From the NCBI GenBank assembly GCA_031253655.1, contig JAIRVY010000128.1, positions 1-32,901 on the forward strand: 32,901 bases of DNA, in the 5' to 3' direction. This document shows positions 6,598 to 16,893 of the stretch, in pieces (positions within the stretch are counted from its first letter, which is position 1; every line of letters begins with the position of its first letter). Position numbers and translations under genes: made by a program. The stretch comes from Bacteroidales bacterium (GTDB taxonomy: Bacteria > Bacteroidota > Bacteroidia > Bacteroidales > WCHB1-69). The notes beneath the pieces are model-generated. The model made no database searches. It saw nothing but the letters and a program-made list of their open reading frames with translations, and had not been told where the DNA came from.

Positions 6598-9423
6598 TTA
6601 CACCACTACATTTATAATTTTTTTCGGCACAATTATCACTTTTTTTACCGTTTTATCCTCAATCCATTTCTTAGATTCTTCTAATTGTAAAATTTCTGCT
6701 TCAATTTCGGTTGAGGTTTTATCTAGCGGAAATTCTTTAAAGAATCTTGTTTTCCCATTGAAAGAAACAGGATAGTAAAAGGAGTTTTCCACTAAATATT
6801 CCGGGCTAAAAGTAGGATAATTTGCAGTAACCACCGAGTTTTCGTTGCCCCAAAGATACCACAACTCTTCGCAAATGTGGGGTGCATAAGCAGAAAGTAA
6901 AACCGTTAAAGGTTCTAAAATCTTTTTTTTATTACATTTTAAATCTGTGAGTTCGTTAATACAAATCATAAAAGCGCTGACGGCAGTATTGAAGGAAAAC
7001 CTTTCGTTATCGTTTTCAATTTTTTGAATTGTGCGGTGCAAGATTTTGCGTTCTGCTAAGGTTGGCTCTACATCGGATACGTTCCATTGGTTTTCAGCAT
7101 CATGAAATAGTCTCCAAAATTTGCGAATAAATCTTGAAACTCCCTCAATACCGTTAGTATCCCAGGGTTTTGCCAACTCAATAGGTCCCAAAAACATCTC
7201 ATACATTCGCAACGTATCTGCTCCGTATTTGTCAATTAAATCGTCAGGATTTTGAACATTGTATTTCGATTTCGACATTTTTTCCACCTCCCAACCACAA
7301 ATATATTTACTGTTTTCCAAAATAAATTCTGCAGTGGCGAACTCAGGTTGCCATTGTTTAAAACTTTCAATATCCAAAATGTCATTGTGCACTATGTTAA
7401 TGTCCACGTGAATAGGCGTTACCTCGTAATTCTCTTTTAATCCGTAAGATACAAACTTATTAGAACCTTTAATGCGATACACAAAATTAGACCTTCCTTG
7501 AATCATTCCCTGATTAATTAACTTTTGAAATGGTTCCTCTTTGCATACTAAACCGATGTCAAACAAAAACTTATTCCAAAACCGGGCGTAAATCAAGTGT
7601 CCCGTAGCGTGCTCCGAACCTCCTACATACAAATCCACATTTTGCCAGTAAGCATTTGCTTCTTTAGAGAAATATTCTTTGTCATTATGGGGATCCATAT
7701 ATCTCAAATAATAGCCGCTTGAGCCGGCAAAGCCGGGCATCGTACTATATTCCAATTTATCGCCCTCTTTGGTTTGCCAGTATTTGGCACGTGCTAAAGG
7801 AGGTTCACCTGTTTCGGTGGGCAGGTATTTATCCACTTCGGGAAGTAATAACGGCAACTCACTTTCCGGCAACATATAGGGAATATTGTTTTTGAAATAG
7901 ACAGGAAACGGTTCGCCCCAATAGCGCTGACGGCTAAAAATAGTATCTCTTAAACGGTAATTAATGGTTCCATAGCCGATTTCCATCTCTTTAACTTTCT
8001 CAATTACTGCTTTGGCGCCCTCCATTACACTCATTCCGCTAATAATACCTGAGTTTATGCATGTTCCCTCCTTGGCTTCGTAAGCTTCGTCTGAAATATC
8101 GCCGCCGCTAATTACCTCTCTGATAGGCAAATTGAAGAATTTTGCGAAAGCATAGTCACGGCTGTCGTGGGCGGGAACTGCCATAATGGCGCCGGTTCCG
8201 TATCCGGCCAATACATATTCTGCTACAAAAACAGGAATCTCCTCATTAGTAAACGGATTAGTTGCATAAGCGCCTGTAAATACACCCGATACTTTTTTTA
8301 CATCGCCGGCACGTTCCACTTCAGTACGATTTTTAGCTTTAAACACATACTCCTCTATCTCTTTCTTTTGTTCGGAAGTGGTAATTTTTTCAATCAACTC
8401 GTGTTCCGGACACAGTACCATAAAAGTAGCACCGAAAATCGTATCGGGGCGGGTAGTGAAGATACCAAGTGTTAGGTGACAAGTGTCAAGTATCAAGTGG
8501 TTATTGGCATTATTATTGTGCTTTCCACTTTCTGTTTTCTGAGTATCAAATATTGCAAACTGCAAAAATACTCCTTCGCTTTTTCCTATCCAGTTTTTTT
8601 GAATCTCTTTCAGCGAGTCGCTCCATTCAATGGTATCAAGTTCTTTCAACAAACGCTCGGCGTAGGCAGATATACGTAAAATCCACTGTTTCATCAGTTT
8701 GCGTTCAACGGGATGTCCACCGCGCACAGAAAAACCTTTTACTACCTCATCGTTGGCGAGCACCGTGCCGAGTTTTGGACACCAGTTTACCCACGTATCT
8801 GCCAAATACGCCAATCTGTAATTCAACATTGTGATTTGTTTCTCTTCTTCTGTTTTGGCGTTCCATTCTTCAGCAGTAAAGGAGATTTCAACTGTTGCGG
8901 CCGGACGGATACGCGCAGTACCTTCCAGCGCAAATATCCCTTCCAACTCTGATATTGGTCTTGCTTGTTGCATATCTTGGCAGTAGTAGTGATTAAACAG
9001 TTGAATAAAAGTCCATTGTGTCCATTTATAGTAGTTGGGATCGCAAGTGCGGAACTCACGGCTCCAATCGTAAGAGAGGCCAATCTTATCCATCTGTTCG
9101 CGGTAACGTTCTATGTTTTGGGCGGTAGTGATGGCGGGGTGTTGTCCGGTTTGGATAGCATATTGTTCGGCGGGCAGTCCGAAGGCATCGTAACCCATTG
9201 GGTGTAGTACATTGAAGCCTTTTTGGCGCTTGTATCGCGCATAGATGTCGGAGGCAATATACCCGAGCGGGTGTCCTACGTGGAGTCCGGCTCCCGAAGG
9301 ATACGGGAACATATCCAGTACATAATATTTTGGCTTTGAATGGTCTATCTCTGTTTTATACACATTTTTTTCGCGCCAGAATTGCTGCCATTTCTTTTCA
9401 ACTTCCTTAAAATTGTAGTCCAT
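6598..9423 (-). CDS. leuS: Leucyl-tRNA synthetase
   Basis: This class I synthetase charges tRNA-Leu. The 941-residue protein carries the HIGH-type signature HVGH (48-51) in [10 protein letters not shown], the CP1 editing domain ([31 protein letters not shown]) and the KMSKS loop in EKMSKSKYN near 713-718. The tRNA-binding C-terminus follows. The start [14 protein letters not shown] matches the family. Oddity: just before the TTRPDTIF motif there is an extra segment rich in Asn ([11 protein letters not shown]) and then [11 protein letters not shown]. The latter is encoded by a run of 7-base repeats (8462-8503), so the editing domain holds an in-frame repeat insertion. The frame and motifs on both sides are intact, so the enzyme should be functional. 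Confidence 0.97.
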   Translation of the reverse strand: MDYNFKEVEKKWQQFWREKNVYKTEIDHSKPKYYVLDMFPYPSGAGLHVGHPLGYIASDIYARYKRQKGFNVLHPMGYDAFGLPAEQYAIQTGQHPAITTAQNIERYREQMDKIGLSYDWSREFRTCDPNYYKWTQWTFIQLFNHYYCQDMQQARPISELEGIFALEGTARIRPAATVEISFTAEEWNAKTEEEKQITMLNYRLAYLADTWVNWCPKLGTVLANDEVVKGFSVRGGHPVERKLMKQWILRISAYAERLLKELDTIEWSDSLKEIQKNWIGKSEGVFLQFAIFDTQKTESGKHNNNANNHLILDTCHLTLGIFTTRPDTIFGATFMVLCPEHELIEKITTSEQKKEIEEYVFKAKNRTEVERAGDVKKVSGVFTGAYATNPFTNEEIPVFVAEYVLAGYGTGAIMAVPAHDSRDYAFAKFFNLPIREVISGGDISDEAYEAKEGTCINSGIISGMSVMEGAKAVIEKVKEMEIGYGTINYRLRDTIFSRQRYWGEPFPVYFKNNIPYMLPESELPLLLPEVDKYLPTETGEPPLARAKYWQTKEGDKLEYSTMPGFAGSSGYYLRYMDPHNDKEYFSKEANAYWQNVDLYVGGSEHATGHLIYARFWNKFLFDIGLVCKEEPFQKLINQGMIQGRSNFVYRIKGSNKFVSYGLKENYEVTPIHVDINIVHNDILDIESFKQWQPEFATAEFILENSKYICGWEVEKMSKSKYNVQNPDDLIDKYGADTLRMYEMFLGPIELAKPWDTNGIEGVSRFIRKFWRLFHDAENQWNVSDVEPTLAERKILHRTIQKIENDNERFSFNTAVSAFMICINELTDLKCNKKKILEPLTVLLSAYAPHICEELWYLWGNENSVVTANYPTFSPEYLVENSFYYPVSFNGKTRFFKEFPLDKTSTEIEAEILQLEESKKWIEDKTVKKVIIVPKKIINVVV
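8462..8503. repeat. Heptamer tandem repeat inside leuS
   Basis: On the plus strand the sequence parses into consecutive 7-mers: ATACCAA, GTGTTAG, GTGACAA, GTGTCAA, GTATCAA, GTGGTTA. It is translated in frame as part of the LeuRS editing domain ([11 protein letters not shown]). One of six heptamer loci in the window. Confidence 0.7.
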
Positions 9424-9446
9424 TGCGATGGTTTTATTTGAGGCGG

Positions 9447-9454
9447 CAAATTTA
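9447..9454 (-). promoter_or_regulatory. Candidate -7 box for leuS
   Basis: TAAATTTG on the minus strand fits TAnnTTTG and lies 24 bases upstream of the leuS ATG. No TTG is seen at the expected -33 distance. Confidence 0.35.
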
Positions 9455-9602
9455 TATGAAAAATATTAGTAGGCAGAAGCCGAAAACGAACACGAATTAC
9501 GCAGATTAAAACTCTTTCACATCCTTGTTATACTTTACTATTTTATATGTTTTTGTCGGAAATAAAATCTATAAGTATTAACTAGTAAATTATCACAAAT
9601 TA

Positions 9603-9716
9603 ATGAGTATCAAAGGAACAAAAACCGAGCAGAATCTGTTGAAAAAAGGCATGAAGCTCTCGATTATTGGTTTTAGTTTTATAATTCTAAATAACTACTT
9701 CAAACACTGTAAATAG
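9603..9716 (+). pseudogene. Rubrerythrin N-terminal remnant
   Basis: A plus-strand ORF of 37 codons opens MSIKGTKTEQNLLK, which matches the conserved start of Bacteroidota rubrerythrin (SIKGTxTExNLLKAFAGESQARNRY). Similarity stops there: instead of the first iron-ligand helix the frame continues into an unrelated hydrophobic stretch (LSIIGFSFIIL) and ends at 9716, inside the 3' end of pdxJ. None of the diiron or rubredoxin residues is present. It is best read as the 5' stub of a rubrerythrin gene cut off by deletion or rearrangement next to pdxJ. Confidence 0.5.
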
Positions 9717-10408
9717 CATTGAATGGCTTCTTCCAACCCCAAATATAAAGCATCGCAAATAAGTGCATGGCCGATGGAAACTTCCAATAATTGAGGAATA
9801 TTTTTAGCAAAATAAGAAAGATTATGTAGATTCAAGTCGTGGCCGGCGTTTAATCCAAGTCCCTGCTGTTGGGCTTCTTTTGCAGCAAAAACATAATTTT
9901 TTATGGCTGCCTCAGAATTTGTGGCGTAATGAGCTACGTAACTTTCGGTATAAAGTTCAATTCTGTCGGTGTCACAAAGTTTGGCATTTCTTACCATCTC
10001 AGTATCTGGATTTACAAAAATGGAAGTTCTAATCTTTTCTTTTTTAAAAAGTTGACAAACATCAAACAGAAATTCCTGATATTTTATAGTATCCCAACCG
10101 TTGTTGGAGGTGATGGCATCCGGTAGATCAGGTACTAATGTTACTTGTTGAGGTTTTACTTCCAAAACCAACTCAATAAAATCATCGGATGGATAACCTT
10201 CAATATTAAATTCGGTGGTAACAATCTTTTTCAAATCCCTAACGTCCTGGTAACGGATGTGGCGCCCATCTGGTCTAGGATGTACTGTAATTCCCTGTGT
10301 ACCAAATTTTTCACAATCTTTTGCTACCTGAATGAGATTGGGAAGATTTCCGCCGCGGGCATTGCGCAAAGTAGCTATTTTGTTTATGTTAACACTTAAT
10401 TTTGTCAT
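9695..10408 (-). CDS. pdxJ: Pyridoxine 5'-phosphate synthase
   Basis: PdxJ condenses 1-deoxyxylulose 5-phosphate (the Dxs product, encoded at 361-2247) with 3-amino-2-oxopropyl phosphate to form pyridoxine 5'-phosphate. The 237-residue TIM barrel shows [25 protein letters not shown] (active-site His), TEFNIEGYP (catalytic Glu), and [13 protein letters not shown] (active-site His). The length is normal. It lies 53 bases after the MMPL-PlsC gene on the same strand and may be read from it, but it has no functional link to the pigment locus. The 3' end overlaps a rubrerythrin remnant on the other strand. Confidence 0.96.
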   Translation of the reverse strand: MTKLSVNINKIATLRNARGGNLPNLIQVAKDCEKFGTQGITVHPRPDGRHIRYQDVRDLKKIVTTEFNIEGYPSDDFIELVLEVKPQQVTLVPDLPDAITSNNGWDTIKYQEFLFDVCQLFKKEKIRTSIFVNPDTEMVRNAKLCDTDRIELYTESYVAHYATNSEAAIKNYVFAAKEAQQQGLGLNAGHDLNLHNLSYFAKNIPQLLEVSIGHALICDALYLGLEEAIQCYLQCLK

Positions 10409-10461
10409 TATGATAAAGCATTTATAATCTATAACGTTTTTTTGTCTGAATAAATATATTC

Positions 10462-13400
10462 TTAATGGTTTTTATCCTGCAAATTCTGGGTTAATACTAT
10501 TGGCTGCGATAGAGAGTTTAATTGTACTACCACCTCAAACTCCTCCATCTCCTCCTCGTCAATAGTGGCAAAATATTGCAAATTTGCCGGCACCGACCGG
10601 CAGTTTGCTGCCAAATCCAATAAATCGGGCTCTCTTTCAATGGCAACTACTTCTGTTTTCTTATGAACCAACGAAAGCAACAGCGGTAACTCGCCATATC
10701 CGCAACCAATTATCAAAATACGGTTTTTCCCTGCCAAACTATTAATAAGTTCTCTGTAATTGCCATTCTTTTTCAAATTTCTGCGTACAGTCCGTTCAAT
10801 TAACGGTCCTTTGTAAATATAGTTGTGAATCACTAAATCTGAAAAATAATCAGGCGTTTCAATTGCCGTGGCAATTTTTTCATATTCTTTGAGATAGAAT
10901 TTTCTAATTAATTTGGCTCGCTCCTGATAGCTCTCTCCAAAAGTGCAGTCGTTAAAAGAGACTCTGTTCATTACTTGGATGTGCAATTTACCTTTTCGTA
11001 ACATAAACTCCGATTTGGGTAAAAAATGTCCTACTCCGTGAATTAGCACGGGAATTATATCCAATTTCAGTTTCTCTGCCAAGTAGAAAGCACCCTGATG
11101 AAAACGTTTAATTGAGCAATCTTCCGAGCGCGTTCCTTCCGGAAAAACCATAATAGAGTACCCTTTTTCAACAGCCGTCTGCAATTTGTCAAGTGCGTTT
11201 TCAATGCCATTGGAAACAGGGTAAAAATCGGCGTATTTTACCAAACGTCCAAAAACCGGTGAATTCCACACCCAAGCGTTAGTTAGAAGGATGAGTTTGG
11301 GTGTGAGACTGAGTACAAACATCAAATCCAAATGCGATTGATGGTTGCATATCATTACCGCAGGTTTATTAAAAATAGTTTTATCGGATATGTTATACGT
11401 TGTTTTAACACGAGGAATACAGGATACCTCAAATCGTGCGGCGCGACATAACAGTTTGTGAAACAACAATTTTTTCTTATCGGTTGTTTTCCCAATCGAA
11501 AACAGGAAAAGCCCTACCACCGTAATAAACATACTCCCGAGAAAAAATACCGAAGTTAGAAAAACGGACGAGAAGAAATTGACCAAAGTTACGGGAATCA
11601 ACCGGCGTTTTCCTTTTTTCATCGTAAGCATTCTGAAAATAACCGGAGGCAACAAAAACGCCATCAGTACTACCGAAAACATACCCACCATAATTATTTC
11701 TGCCAGCGACCGCAACGCCGGATGTTTGGCAAAAATTAGCGCACCAATCCCGATAAACATTATCAGCGCGGACAAGATAATACTGTTTTTATAAGTAATC
11801 AGTATTTTTCGTTTGTAACTATGTTCATACATCAAACCCTCCGTGATAAAAATCGTATAATCATCCCCCATCCCAAAAATGAAGGAGGCAAGAATGATAT
11901 TGATAATATTAAAATGGATATCACAAATATTCATAATCCCCAAAATCCAAAACCAGCCGATGGTAAGGGGCAAAAATGCCAGAATACTTAACTCTATACG
12001 CCCCAGCGTAATGGTAAGAAACAGGAATACAATAATGCCGCAAATGAGGAGTATAAAATCGAAATCATTTGACAAAGAGGTAATTAAATTTCGATTGAGG
12101 GTGCCTGTATCAAATGAAAAAGAGTTGGAATGGATGGCGTTAAGTTCTGCTTCCAATTTATCCAAATCTTCAACTTTAGTTTGCAGAACAGTCATTACCA
12201 AATACTTTTCCGGTTTATTTACGATATAGTTTTCCGCAAACGTAGAGCTCAGCGGGCTGAAAAAATCAAGTTCCTCTATTTGATAATCTGCATTTACAAT
12301 TTGGGCAAATGGGTCAAAAGTGCCTGAAATAAAGCCATTTTCAACGCCAAATTTATCAATGGTTGCTAAAATATCTTTGTGTGTTTCGCAAAATAGTTTC
12401 CAGCGCACAAGACGTTCCTGTTGCTTCTGTTTGGAGGGCAAATAGTTGCCCAGTCCTTTCACATTTGTAAGAATTTCAACCGATTGCAAACTGTCTAACG
12501 TCATTTTAGAAGAATCGAAAGTAGCAAGTGCCTCATCCATACTATCTCCTTCTGATACATAATAAATTGTTTTTTGCCCCTGGTCAAGCAAAGAGAACAT
12601 CTTTTTCACATCTTCCTTTTGCGAATGAGTCATATAGTTGATATTCTGCATATTCGTATCAAACTTGGTATCGAAACTGAATGCGAAAAACACCACAGTA
12701 AGCACGATAAAAAATAACGCCAACCACCTTTTCCTCTTGGGTTTTCTGGAGAGCAATTTTCCAAAAACAAGAACCTGTTCCATTTCGATATTGCTTGCAT
12801 TTGAGTTCTTTCTTAACAGATGTGGTAGAAAGATGAGCACAAAACAGATAACACCCACTAACAGCAACGAAGCAAAAAGTCCGAGGTCGTGCATCGCATC
12901 GCTGCTGATGAAAATGAGACTCAAAAATGCGCCCACGGTAGTAATATTTCCAATCGTAAGTGGGATGACAATATTTTTAATCACTGTGGGGATTCGGGAT
13001 TCGTGCCGGTGGTGTAAAATAAAATGGAGGGGATAGTTTACCGCTATTCCGATAATTATGGAACTGATACCCACCGCAATAAGAGATACGTCATCTTTCA
13101 AAACCGAAAGCAACCCTAATGCAAACAACCACCCGAAAGCCAACGACCCAAACATTACCAAAATGTTTCTCGTACTTCTCATTGCATAAATTAAAATACT
13201 TAAAATGAGAATAATCGCAATTAATGAGGAAAACAGGGTATCTTTTTTTATTCTGTTAGCATTGGTAACAGCAATATCAATAGACCCGAAGTAGTGAATA
13301 AGAATTAGTTGCTCAAATGTTGATTGTGTGTTGGCAATAGCATCATCTATTAACCTCAGTAGCGATGCATTTCCTTTCGATTCGCTCATCGAAAACATTG

Positions 13401-14058
13401 ATTCAATAAAAAGAATTCCTTCGGTTTTGTTGTTTGTAAAAATATGGTCGTTGTGCAATTGAAAGCGGTCGCTCAGTTGAAAATTTTGCAATCCGGAGAT
13501 AAGCAGGGCAGCAAAGTGCAGTGGGTCGGACATAATGTTTTGTTTCATCACCATCCCAATGGGTGTCATCAGCATACGTTTGTTGTTACGCATTTGCAAA
13601 CGAATATTCTCCTCTGTAAGCAGCGTGTCAAGGCGTTCATAATCTTCCTCTGAAAGAAAATAGGGCATATTTTGTACTAAAAACCCGTACAACGCCAATA
13701 TTTGTTCCTGATTCACAATGTATTCAATCTTTTTGAGGTAGTGTTGATTCGAATCGGTTTGTTGCAAATATTCCGCAAAGTGGCTCATCGCCTCAATAAT
13801 TAAATCTTGATTGGGCGAGGAGGTAGTATCTGCCATCTTTACGCTTATTACCAGCTTATTTACAGAATTGATGTGCTGCATAGCGTAGTTAATACGTTGA
13901 GTATCTTTTCCTTTTGGTAAAAATGAAGAGATGTCTTCTTTAAAATTGATACGGGATGCCGCAAAACCCAAAATAAGGATGAGTATTGTTAACAGCGCTA
14001 ATAACAAAAACTTGCGTTTGGAAAAGAGATTGTAAATTGCGAGGACAAGATTTATCAT
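10462..14058 (-). CDS. Fusion protein: MMPL/RND exporter + PlsC acyltransferase + methyltransferase-like domain
   Basis: The protein has 1198 residues. Positions 1 to about 800 are an RND/MMPL exporter with two repeats: a first membrane helix, a large periplasmic loop and several helices each, with [14 protein letters not shown] near 730 as the second-half signature. After a short helical linker, about 870-1050 is a PlsC/LPLAT acyltransferase with NHQSHLD (His-x4-Asp) near 902-908 and FPEGTRS near 973. About 1090-1190 is a compact Rossmann-like segment with [14 protein letters not shown] near 1117 followed by [14 protein letters not shown], typical of SAM-dependent methyltransferases but short. 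MMPL exporters and acyltransferases recur in aryl-polyene clusters, where they are thought to move the product and attach it to lipid. Having them in one chain suggests coupled export and esterification. A promoter (14081-14109) lies just upstream. Confidence 0.85.
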   Translation of the reverse strand: MINLVLAIYNLFSKRKFLLLALLTILILILGFAASRINFKEDISSFLPKGKDTQRINYAMQHINSVNKLVISVKMADTTSSPNQDLIIEAMSHFAEYLQQTDSNQHYLKKIEYIVNQEQILALYGFLVQNMPYFLSEEDYERLDTLLTEENIRLQMRNNKRMLMTPIGMVMKQNIMSDPLHFAALLISGLQNFQLSDRFQLHNDHIFTNNKTEGILFIESMFSMSESKGNASLLRLIDDAIANTQSTFEQLILIHYFGSIDIAVTNANRIKKDTLFSSLIAIILILSILIYAMRSTRNILVMFGSLAFGWLFALGLLSVLKDDVSLIAVGISSIIIGIAVNYPLHFILHHRHESRIPTVIKNIVIPLTIGNITTVGAFLSLIFISSDAMHDLGLFASLLLVGVICFVLIFLPHLLRKNSNASNIEMEQVLVFGKLLSRKPKRKRWLALFFIVLTVVFFAFSFDTKFDTNMQNINYMTHSQKEDVKKMFSLLDQGQKTIYYVSEGDSMDEALATFDSSKMTLDSLQSVEILTNVKGLGNYLPSKQKQQERLVRWKLFCETHKDILATIDKFGVENGFISGTFDPFAQIVNADYQIEELDFFSPLSSTFAENYIVNKPEKYLVMTVLQTKVEDLDKLEAELNAIHSNSFSFDTGTLNRNLITSLSNDFDFILLICGIIVFLFLTITLGRIELSILAFLPLTIGWFWILGIMNICDIHFNIINIILASFIFGMGDDYTIFITEGLMYEHSYKRKILITYKNSIILSALIMFIGIGALIFAKHPALRSLAEIIMVGMFSVVLMAFLLPPVIFRMLTMKKGKRRLIPVTLVNFFSSVFLTSVFFLGSMFITVVGLFLFSIGKTTDKKKLLFHKLLCRAARFEVSCIPRVKTTYNISDKTIFNKPAVMICNHQSHLDLMFVLSLTPKLILLTNAWVWNSPVFGRLVKYADFYPVSNGIENALDKLQTAVEKGYSIMVFPEGTRSEDCSIKRFHQGAFYLAEKLKLDIIPVLIHGVGHFLPKSEFMLRKGKLHIQVMNRVSFNDCTFGESYQERAKLIRKFYLKEYEKIATAIETPDYFSDLVIHNYIYKGPLIERTVRRNLKKNGNYRELINSLAGKNRILIIGCGYGELPLLLSLVHKKTEVVAIEREPDLLDLAANCRSVPANLQYFATIDEEEMEEFEVVVQLNSLSQPIVLTQNLQDKNH

Positions 14059-14077
14059 TACTTTTGTTTATTAGAGA

Positions 14078-14127
14078 AAACAAAAATATAGTTTTTCTGT
14101 ATATTGCAACAAACAAAAATATAGTTT
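14078..14127. repeat. 17-base direct repeat spanning the -7 box
   Basis: AAACAAAAATATAGTTT occurs at 14078-14094 and again, identical, at 14111-14127, with start-to-start spacing of 33 bases. Both copies contain the complement of TATTTTTG, but only the first has a TTG at the right distance. Confidence 0.7.
14081..14109 (-). promoter_or_regulatory. Promoter for the MMPL-PlsC gene
   Basis: The minus strand has TTG (14107-14109), 18 bases, then TATTTTTG (14081-14088), a good match to the Bacteroidota -33/-7 promoter. The start point would be about 15 bases upstream of the ATG at 14058. The -7 region is part of a 17-base direct repeat whose second copy lies 33 bases upstream. Confidence 0.55.
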
Positions 14128-14150
14128 ATTATGAAATTTTCCGTTTTTTA

Positions 14151-14891
14151 TTAATGACAAATCCACCGCAACATTTTTCTTGGGTACCCGTACACCACTG
14201 CTAAAAACGTAAACAAAGTATTTAATAAACTGATGCGCAAGAAATCTCTGCCCGGGCGAAAATGGGTTACTCTCTTTTCTTCAGGCGGGTAAAAAACATT
14301 CACTGGGATGGAAATGATTTTGATTCCTCGCCAAGCACAACGCACAAGCATCTCTAATTCTGCCTCGTAACGTGAAGTAAACGGACGAAGTTTTTTCATT
14401 CTTGCCAAAGGGTATAACCGAAAACCAGTTTGGGTATCGGGCAGTTTTGTGCCTGTATGCACTGCAAACCAGAAGTTTGAAAACCTGTTGGCAAAAGTAT
14501 TTTTCCGCGGCATATTCTCTTGGGTGAGATTTCTATTACCGATAATCAAGCTATTGGGGTGTTTTTTAACTGCTGTCAAAAAGTCTAAAATATCATCGGC
14601 ACAATGTTGCCCATCGGAATCAATAGTTATTGCATAGAAATATCCCATTTCGCAAGCATAATCAAAGCCGCATTTTAAAGCATACCCCTTGCCTCTATTC
14701 AAAGAGTATGAGATAATCTTGATTTTATCTTTGTATAAAGACAGAATATCGCCGGTATTATCCGTAGCACCGTCATTTACAACAATTACATCGTCAACAT
14801 GTTGTAATACAGAATCAATTACCGATGCTAACGAGTTCTCGTTGTTGTAGGTAGAAATAATTACACAGTACTCTGCATTGTTCATTATCAT
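14151..14891 (-). CDS. Family 2 glycosyltransferase
   Basis: The 246-residue protein has a GT-A fold nucleotide-sugar domain: CVIISTYNNENSLASVI, VIVVNDGATDNTGDIL, NRGKGYALKCGFDYA, and the metal-binding DSDGQH (DxD). Downstream are GTKLPDTQTGFRLYP and RYEAELEMLVRC, the pattern of dolichol/undecaprenyl-phosphate sugar transferase-like GT2 proteins. There is no long C-terminal membrane domain beyond a hydrophobic stretch at about 220-235. Such enzymes occur in aryl-polyene clusters, where a sugar may be added to the aryl head or its lipid; the actual donor and acceptor cannot be told here. It starts 10 bases after the preceding stop. A second ATG two codons in is equally possible. Confidence 0.88.
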   Translation of the reverse strand: MIMNNAEYCVIISTYNNENSLASVIDSVLQHVDDVIVVNDGATDNTGDILSLYKDKIKIISYSLNRGKGYALKCGFDYACEMGYFYAITIDSDGQHCADDILDFLTAVKKHPNSLIIGNRNLTQENMPRKNTFANRFSNFWFAVHTGTKLPDTQTGFRLYPLARMKKLRPFTSRYEAELEMLVRCAWRGIKIISIPVNVFYPPEEKRVTHFRPGRDFLRISLLNTLFTFLAVVYGYPRKMLRWICH

Positions 14892-14901
14892 TAAGTTGAA
14901 C

Positions 14902-15261
14902 CTACTTTTTTACAAATGTGTATATGGTTGTAAGACAGTACTGGTCATTCCCTCCTGATTGAGAAACTAATCTATAGCCTTTTTCGGCGATCTCGTTCAA
15001 AGTGCTGTTTATCTTTACCAAATTCTTAACAAAAGGGTCTTTTTTTGCAGCAAGTTTTTCAAGTTCAATGGTTTCATGTTTCCCATTTTCATCCACAATA
15101 ACTATAAAACTTCCTAAAAAAGCGCCTTGTGCCTCAATGACTCTCATAGTTAAGATTTTTTCATTTTCTGTATTTGTCTGGGGATTCGCAATGAAGCCTG
15201 TTAATAATGCTGCGAAAGCAATTATTCCAACGATGGCCATAACTTTTGTAAAAATATTCAT
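14902..15261 (-). CDS. Small exported protein of unknown function
   Basis: The 119-residue protein begins with a hydrophobic signal or anchor segment at about 5-27 (VMAIVGIIAFAALLTGFIA). A small soluble domain follows, ending IAEKGYRLVSQSGGNDQYCLTTIYTFVKK. The pattern of a strand, a helix with LNEIAEKGYRLVS, and a final strand resembles small DUF4177-like domains, but this is only a resemblance. It sits between the lipoprotein and glycosyltransferase genes with short spacers, so it belongs to the same transcript and probably acts in the periplasm. Confidence 0.7.
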   Translation of the reverse strand: MNIFTKVMAIVGIIAFAALLTGFIANPQTNTENEKILTMRVIEAQGAFLGSFIVIVDENGKHETIELEKLAAKKDPFVKNLVKINSTLNEIAEKGYRLVSQSGGNDQYCLTTIYTFVKK

Positions 15262-15280
15262 GATAAATAAAATATAAAAA

Positions 15281-15835
15281 TTAATTTGTTAAAATTTTGT
15301 TATTCGTATCTATTTTTGTAAAAGTATATATTAAACTATATTTAAGGTTAATAAATTCAATTTTTTCATTTGAAAAACGCCGGAATTCTTTTTTGTTCTT
15401 GTAGTTAATGGTTAGAATATTGTTTGTAAAAGATTTTATGGCCTTGGAGCCGAAAGAAAAATTGGGATTATCAATTTCCATAATAAACTGAATATCAGAT
15501 GCAAATGTGTTTTTTATATACCATTTATCTATAAAAGATAAAACGTTCAGCAATTTACATTTTTTGGCAGTAGTTTCAAAATCTAATACTTTAATTCCAA
15601 ACTCGTTGATAATGCTACCTTTCCATTTCCCTTCTATTTTTTTTACCATAAAAATACCGGTAATATTGGCAGTTGGTGTTGATATAGTGATTCGAAAGTC
15701 GTTTCTTTGGGTGTCATCTCTTAATTCTTGTGTCCAAAAAAGAGGTGTTTGTTTTTCTTTGCTTACCAACGGTTTAGATAAAGTACAGGAAGCAAAAAAG
15801 AGTAGAAATATACTATTTATTACTAAATATCTCAT
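15281..15835 (-). CDS. Putative lipoprotein of the pigment locus
   Basis: The 184-residue protein has a short signal sequence with a lipobox at FFASC, so the mature protein should start at Cys17. The rest is beta-rich with repeated alternating hydrophobic residues (ANITGIFMVKKIEGKWKGSI, FGIKVLDFETTAKKC). Its position directly after a LolA-like gene, with a 23-base overlap, matches the LolA/small lipoprotein pairs of aryl-polyene clusters (DUF3261 in proteobacteria). By context it may be a LolB-like acceptor in the outer membrane; I cannot assign it to that family from sequence alone. Confidence 0.7.
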   Translation of the reverse strand: MRYLVINSIFLLFFASCTLSKPLVSKEKQTPLFWTQELRDDTQRNDFRITISTPTANITGIFMVKKIEGKWKGSIINEFGIKVLDFETTAKKCKLLNVLSFIDKWYIKNTFASDIQFIMEIDNPNFSFGSKAIKSFTNNILTINYKNKKEFRRFSNEKIEFINLKYSLIYTFTKIDTNNKILTN

Positions 15836-16469
15836 CGTTTAGTTCTTTATTTATTTGTTGGTTTTTCATTTCAATAACTGTTTTATCTCCATTTGTCTCT
15901 GTAATTTCAACAGAATTAACGGCATAATTTATTTTACTAAAGCAAATACTCATCTCTTTAAACATTTGTTTGAGTTCTTTTTGCTTCGGCACAATGGTCA
16001 CCCTGTTTTCATTTGTGCCAACAAAAAACTTGGCAGAGAATCTTGAAGAGTCTAAAATTCCGGAGCCATTAATACCTGAAATAATAATTTTACAGATTTC
16101 ACGGAAGGCATTGTTAGAATTAACGTCAATAATATTTTTAATATCACCGGCGATGGTCATCAGTTGACTGCCATTCATAACAAACTCGTATTGGAAGGGT
16201 TTTGTATATTCCCAGCGCAGTTTATCTTTTTGTTTAAAAAACATTTTTCCTTCTGCAATCATTTCGTCTGCTAAGATTGAAATTGTTTTCTTTTGCAGAA
16301 AGTCGCAGCGTAGTGTTTTCAGATGAGTTGAAACCTCAGAAATTTTTTGCATCATTTCTTTTTGTTGCGTTTCGGTGGCTGGTTTAAAGCCTGCGGGTAT
16401 TTGTGCATTTACTGCTAACAACGAGAGGCAGAAAGAGAGGGATACTAATTTTATTATAAAATGGTTCAT
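15813..16469 (-). CDS. LolA-like outer-membrane carrier protein
   Basis: The 218-residue protein has a signal peptide ending near LLAVNAQ. A LolA-type domain follows: LKTLRCDFLQKKTISILADEMIAEGKMFFKQKDKLRWEY resembles the LolA core (F-x-Q-x-K...G-x-hydrophobic-x-aromatic...lRWeY). TKPFQYEFVMNGSQL and a C-terminal NGDKTVIEM strand follow. Housekeeping LolA escorts lipoproteins across the periplasm. LolA paralogues inside aryl-polyene clusters are thought to carry the lipidated pigment. The next gene, a lipoprotein, overlaps its 3' end by 23 bases. Confidence 0.85.
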   Translation of the reverse strand: MNHFIIKLVSLSFCLSLLAVNAQIPAGFKPATETQQKEMMQKISEVSTHLKTLRCDFLQKKTISILADEMIAEGKMFFKQKDKLRWEYTKPFQYEFVMNGSQLMTIAGDIKNIIDVNSNNAFREICKIIISGINGSGILDSSRFSAKFFVGTNENRVTIVPKQKELKQMFKEMSICFSKINYAVNSVEITETNGDKTVIEMKNQQINKELNDEIFSNK

Positions 16470-16481
16470 ATTATTTGTTTA

Positions 16482-16835
16482 TTACTTTGCAACAAAGAAC
16501 GCTCCGGCGATAATTAGAGCAACGCCAATCCAACGGGTAACCGGTACGCTTTCTCCAAAGATGAAAATTGCCGCCAACATCCCAAAGATAAAAGAGAATG
16601 AGGTAAGCGGATGGGCAATTGAAAAGGGAAAAAACTTCAAAATATACCCCCATAAAAAAGTCGCGGTAATTAAACAGATTCCGCTGGCAAACAGCCACCA
16701 GTTGGTCAAAATATCCATAAAATATTCCCACGTCCATTGCAGTTTATGAATTTTTTCAACGGCTAATTTAAAGCAAACCTGGCCGCCGGCTAATAATAAA
16801 CATTGAAATAGGGCTAATAAGACCACTCTGTACAT
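16482..16835 (-). CDS. Small EamA/DMT-type four-helix membrane protein
   Basis: The 117-residue protein has four predicted membrane helices and ends GVALIIAGAFFVAK. The motif GQVCFKLAVEK in the first helix, FFPFSIAHPLTSFSFIFGML and FGESVPVTRWIGVALI match the half-size EamA/ArnE-ArnF-like members of the drug/metabolite transporter superfamily. These act as dimers and flip lipid-linked or small amphipathic substrates. Between a ketosynthase and LolA genes it is a candidate flippase for the pigment or its lipid anchor. It starts 58 bases after the preceding ketosynthase-like gene. Confidence 0.82.
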   Translation of the reverse strand: MYRVVLLALFQCLLLAGGQVCFKLAVEKIHKLQWTWEYFMDILTNWWLFASGICLITATFLWGYILKFFPFSIAHPLTSFSFIFGMLAAIFIFGESVPVTRWIGVALIIAGAFFVAK

Positions 16836-16893
16836 TGGACAATGATTTTATGTTAGAGCTGTGATTTATATGATTATTTTGATTTTTCTTGGA

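Noticed and set aside
8469-8834. Plus-strand frames opposite leuS
   Set aside because: Shadow frames; leuS motifs on the minus strand continue through the whole region.
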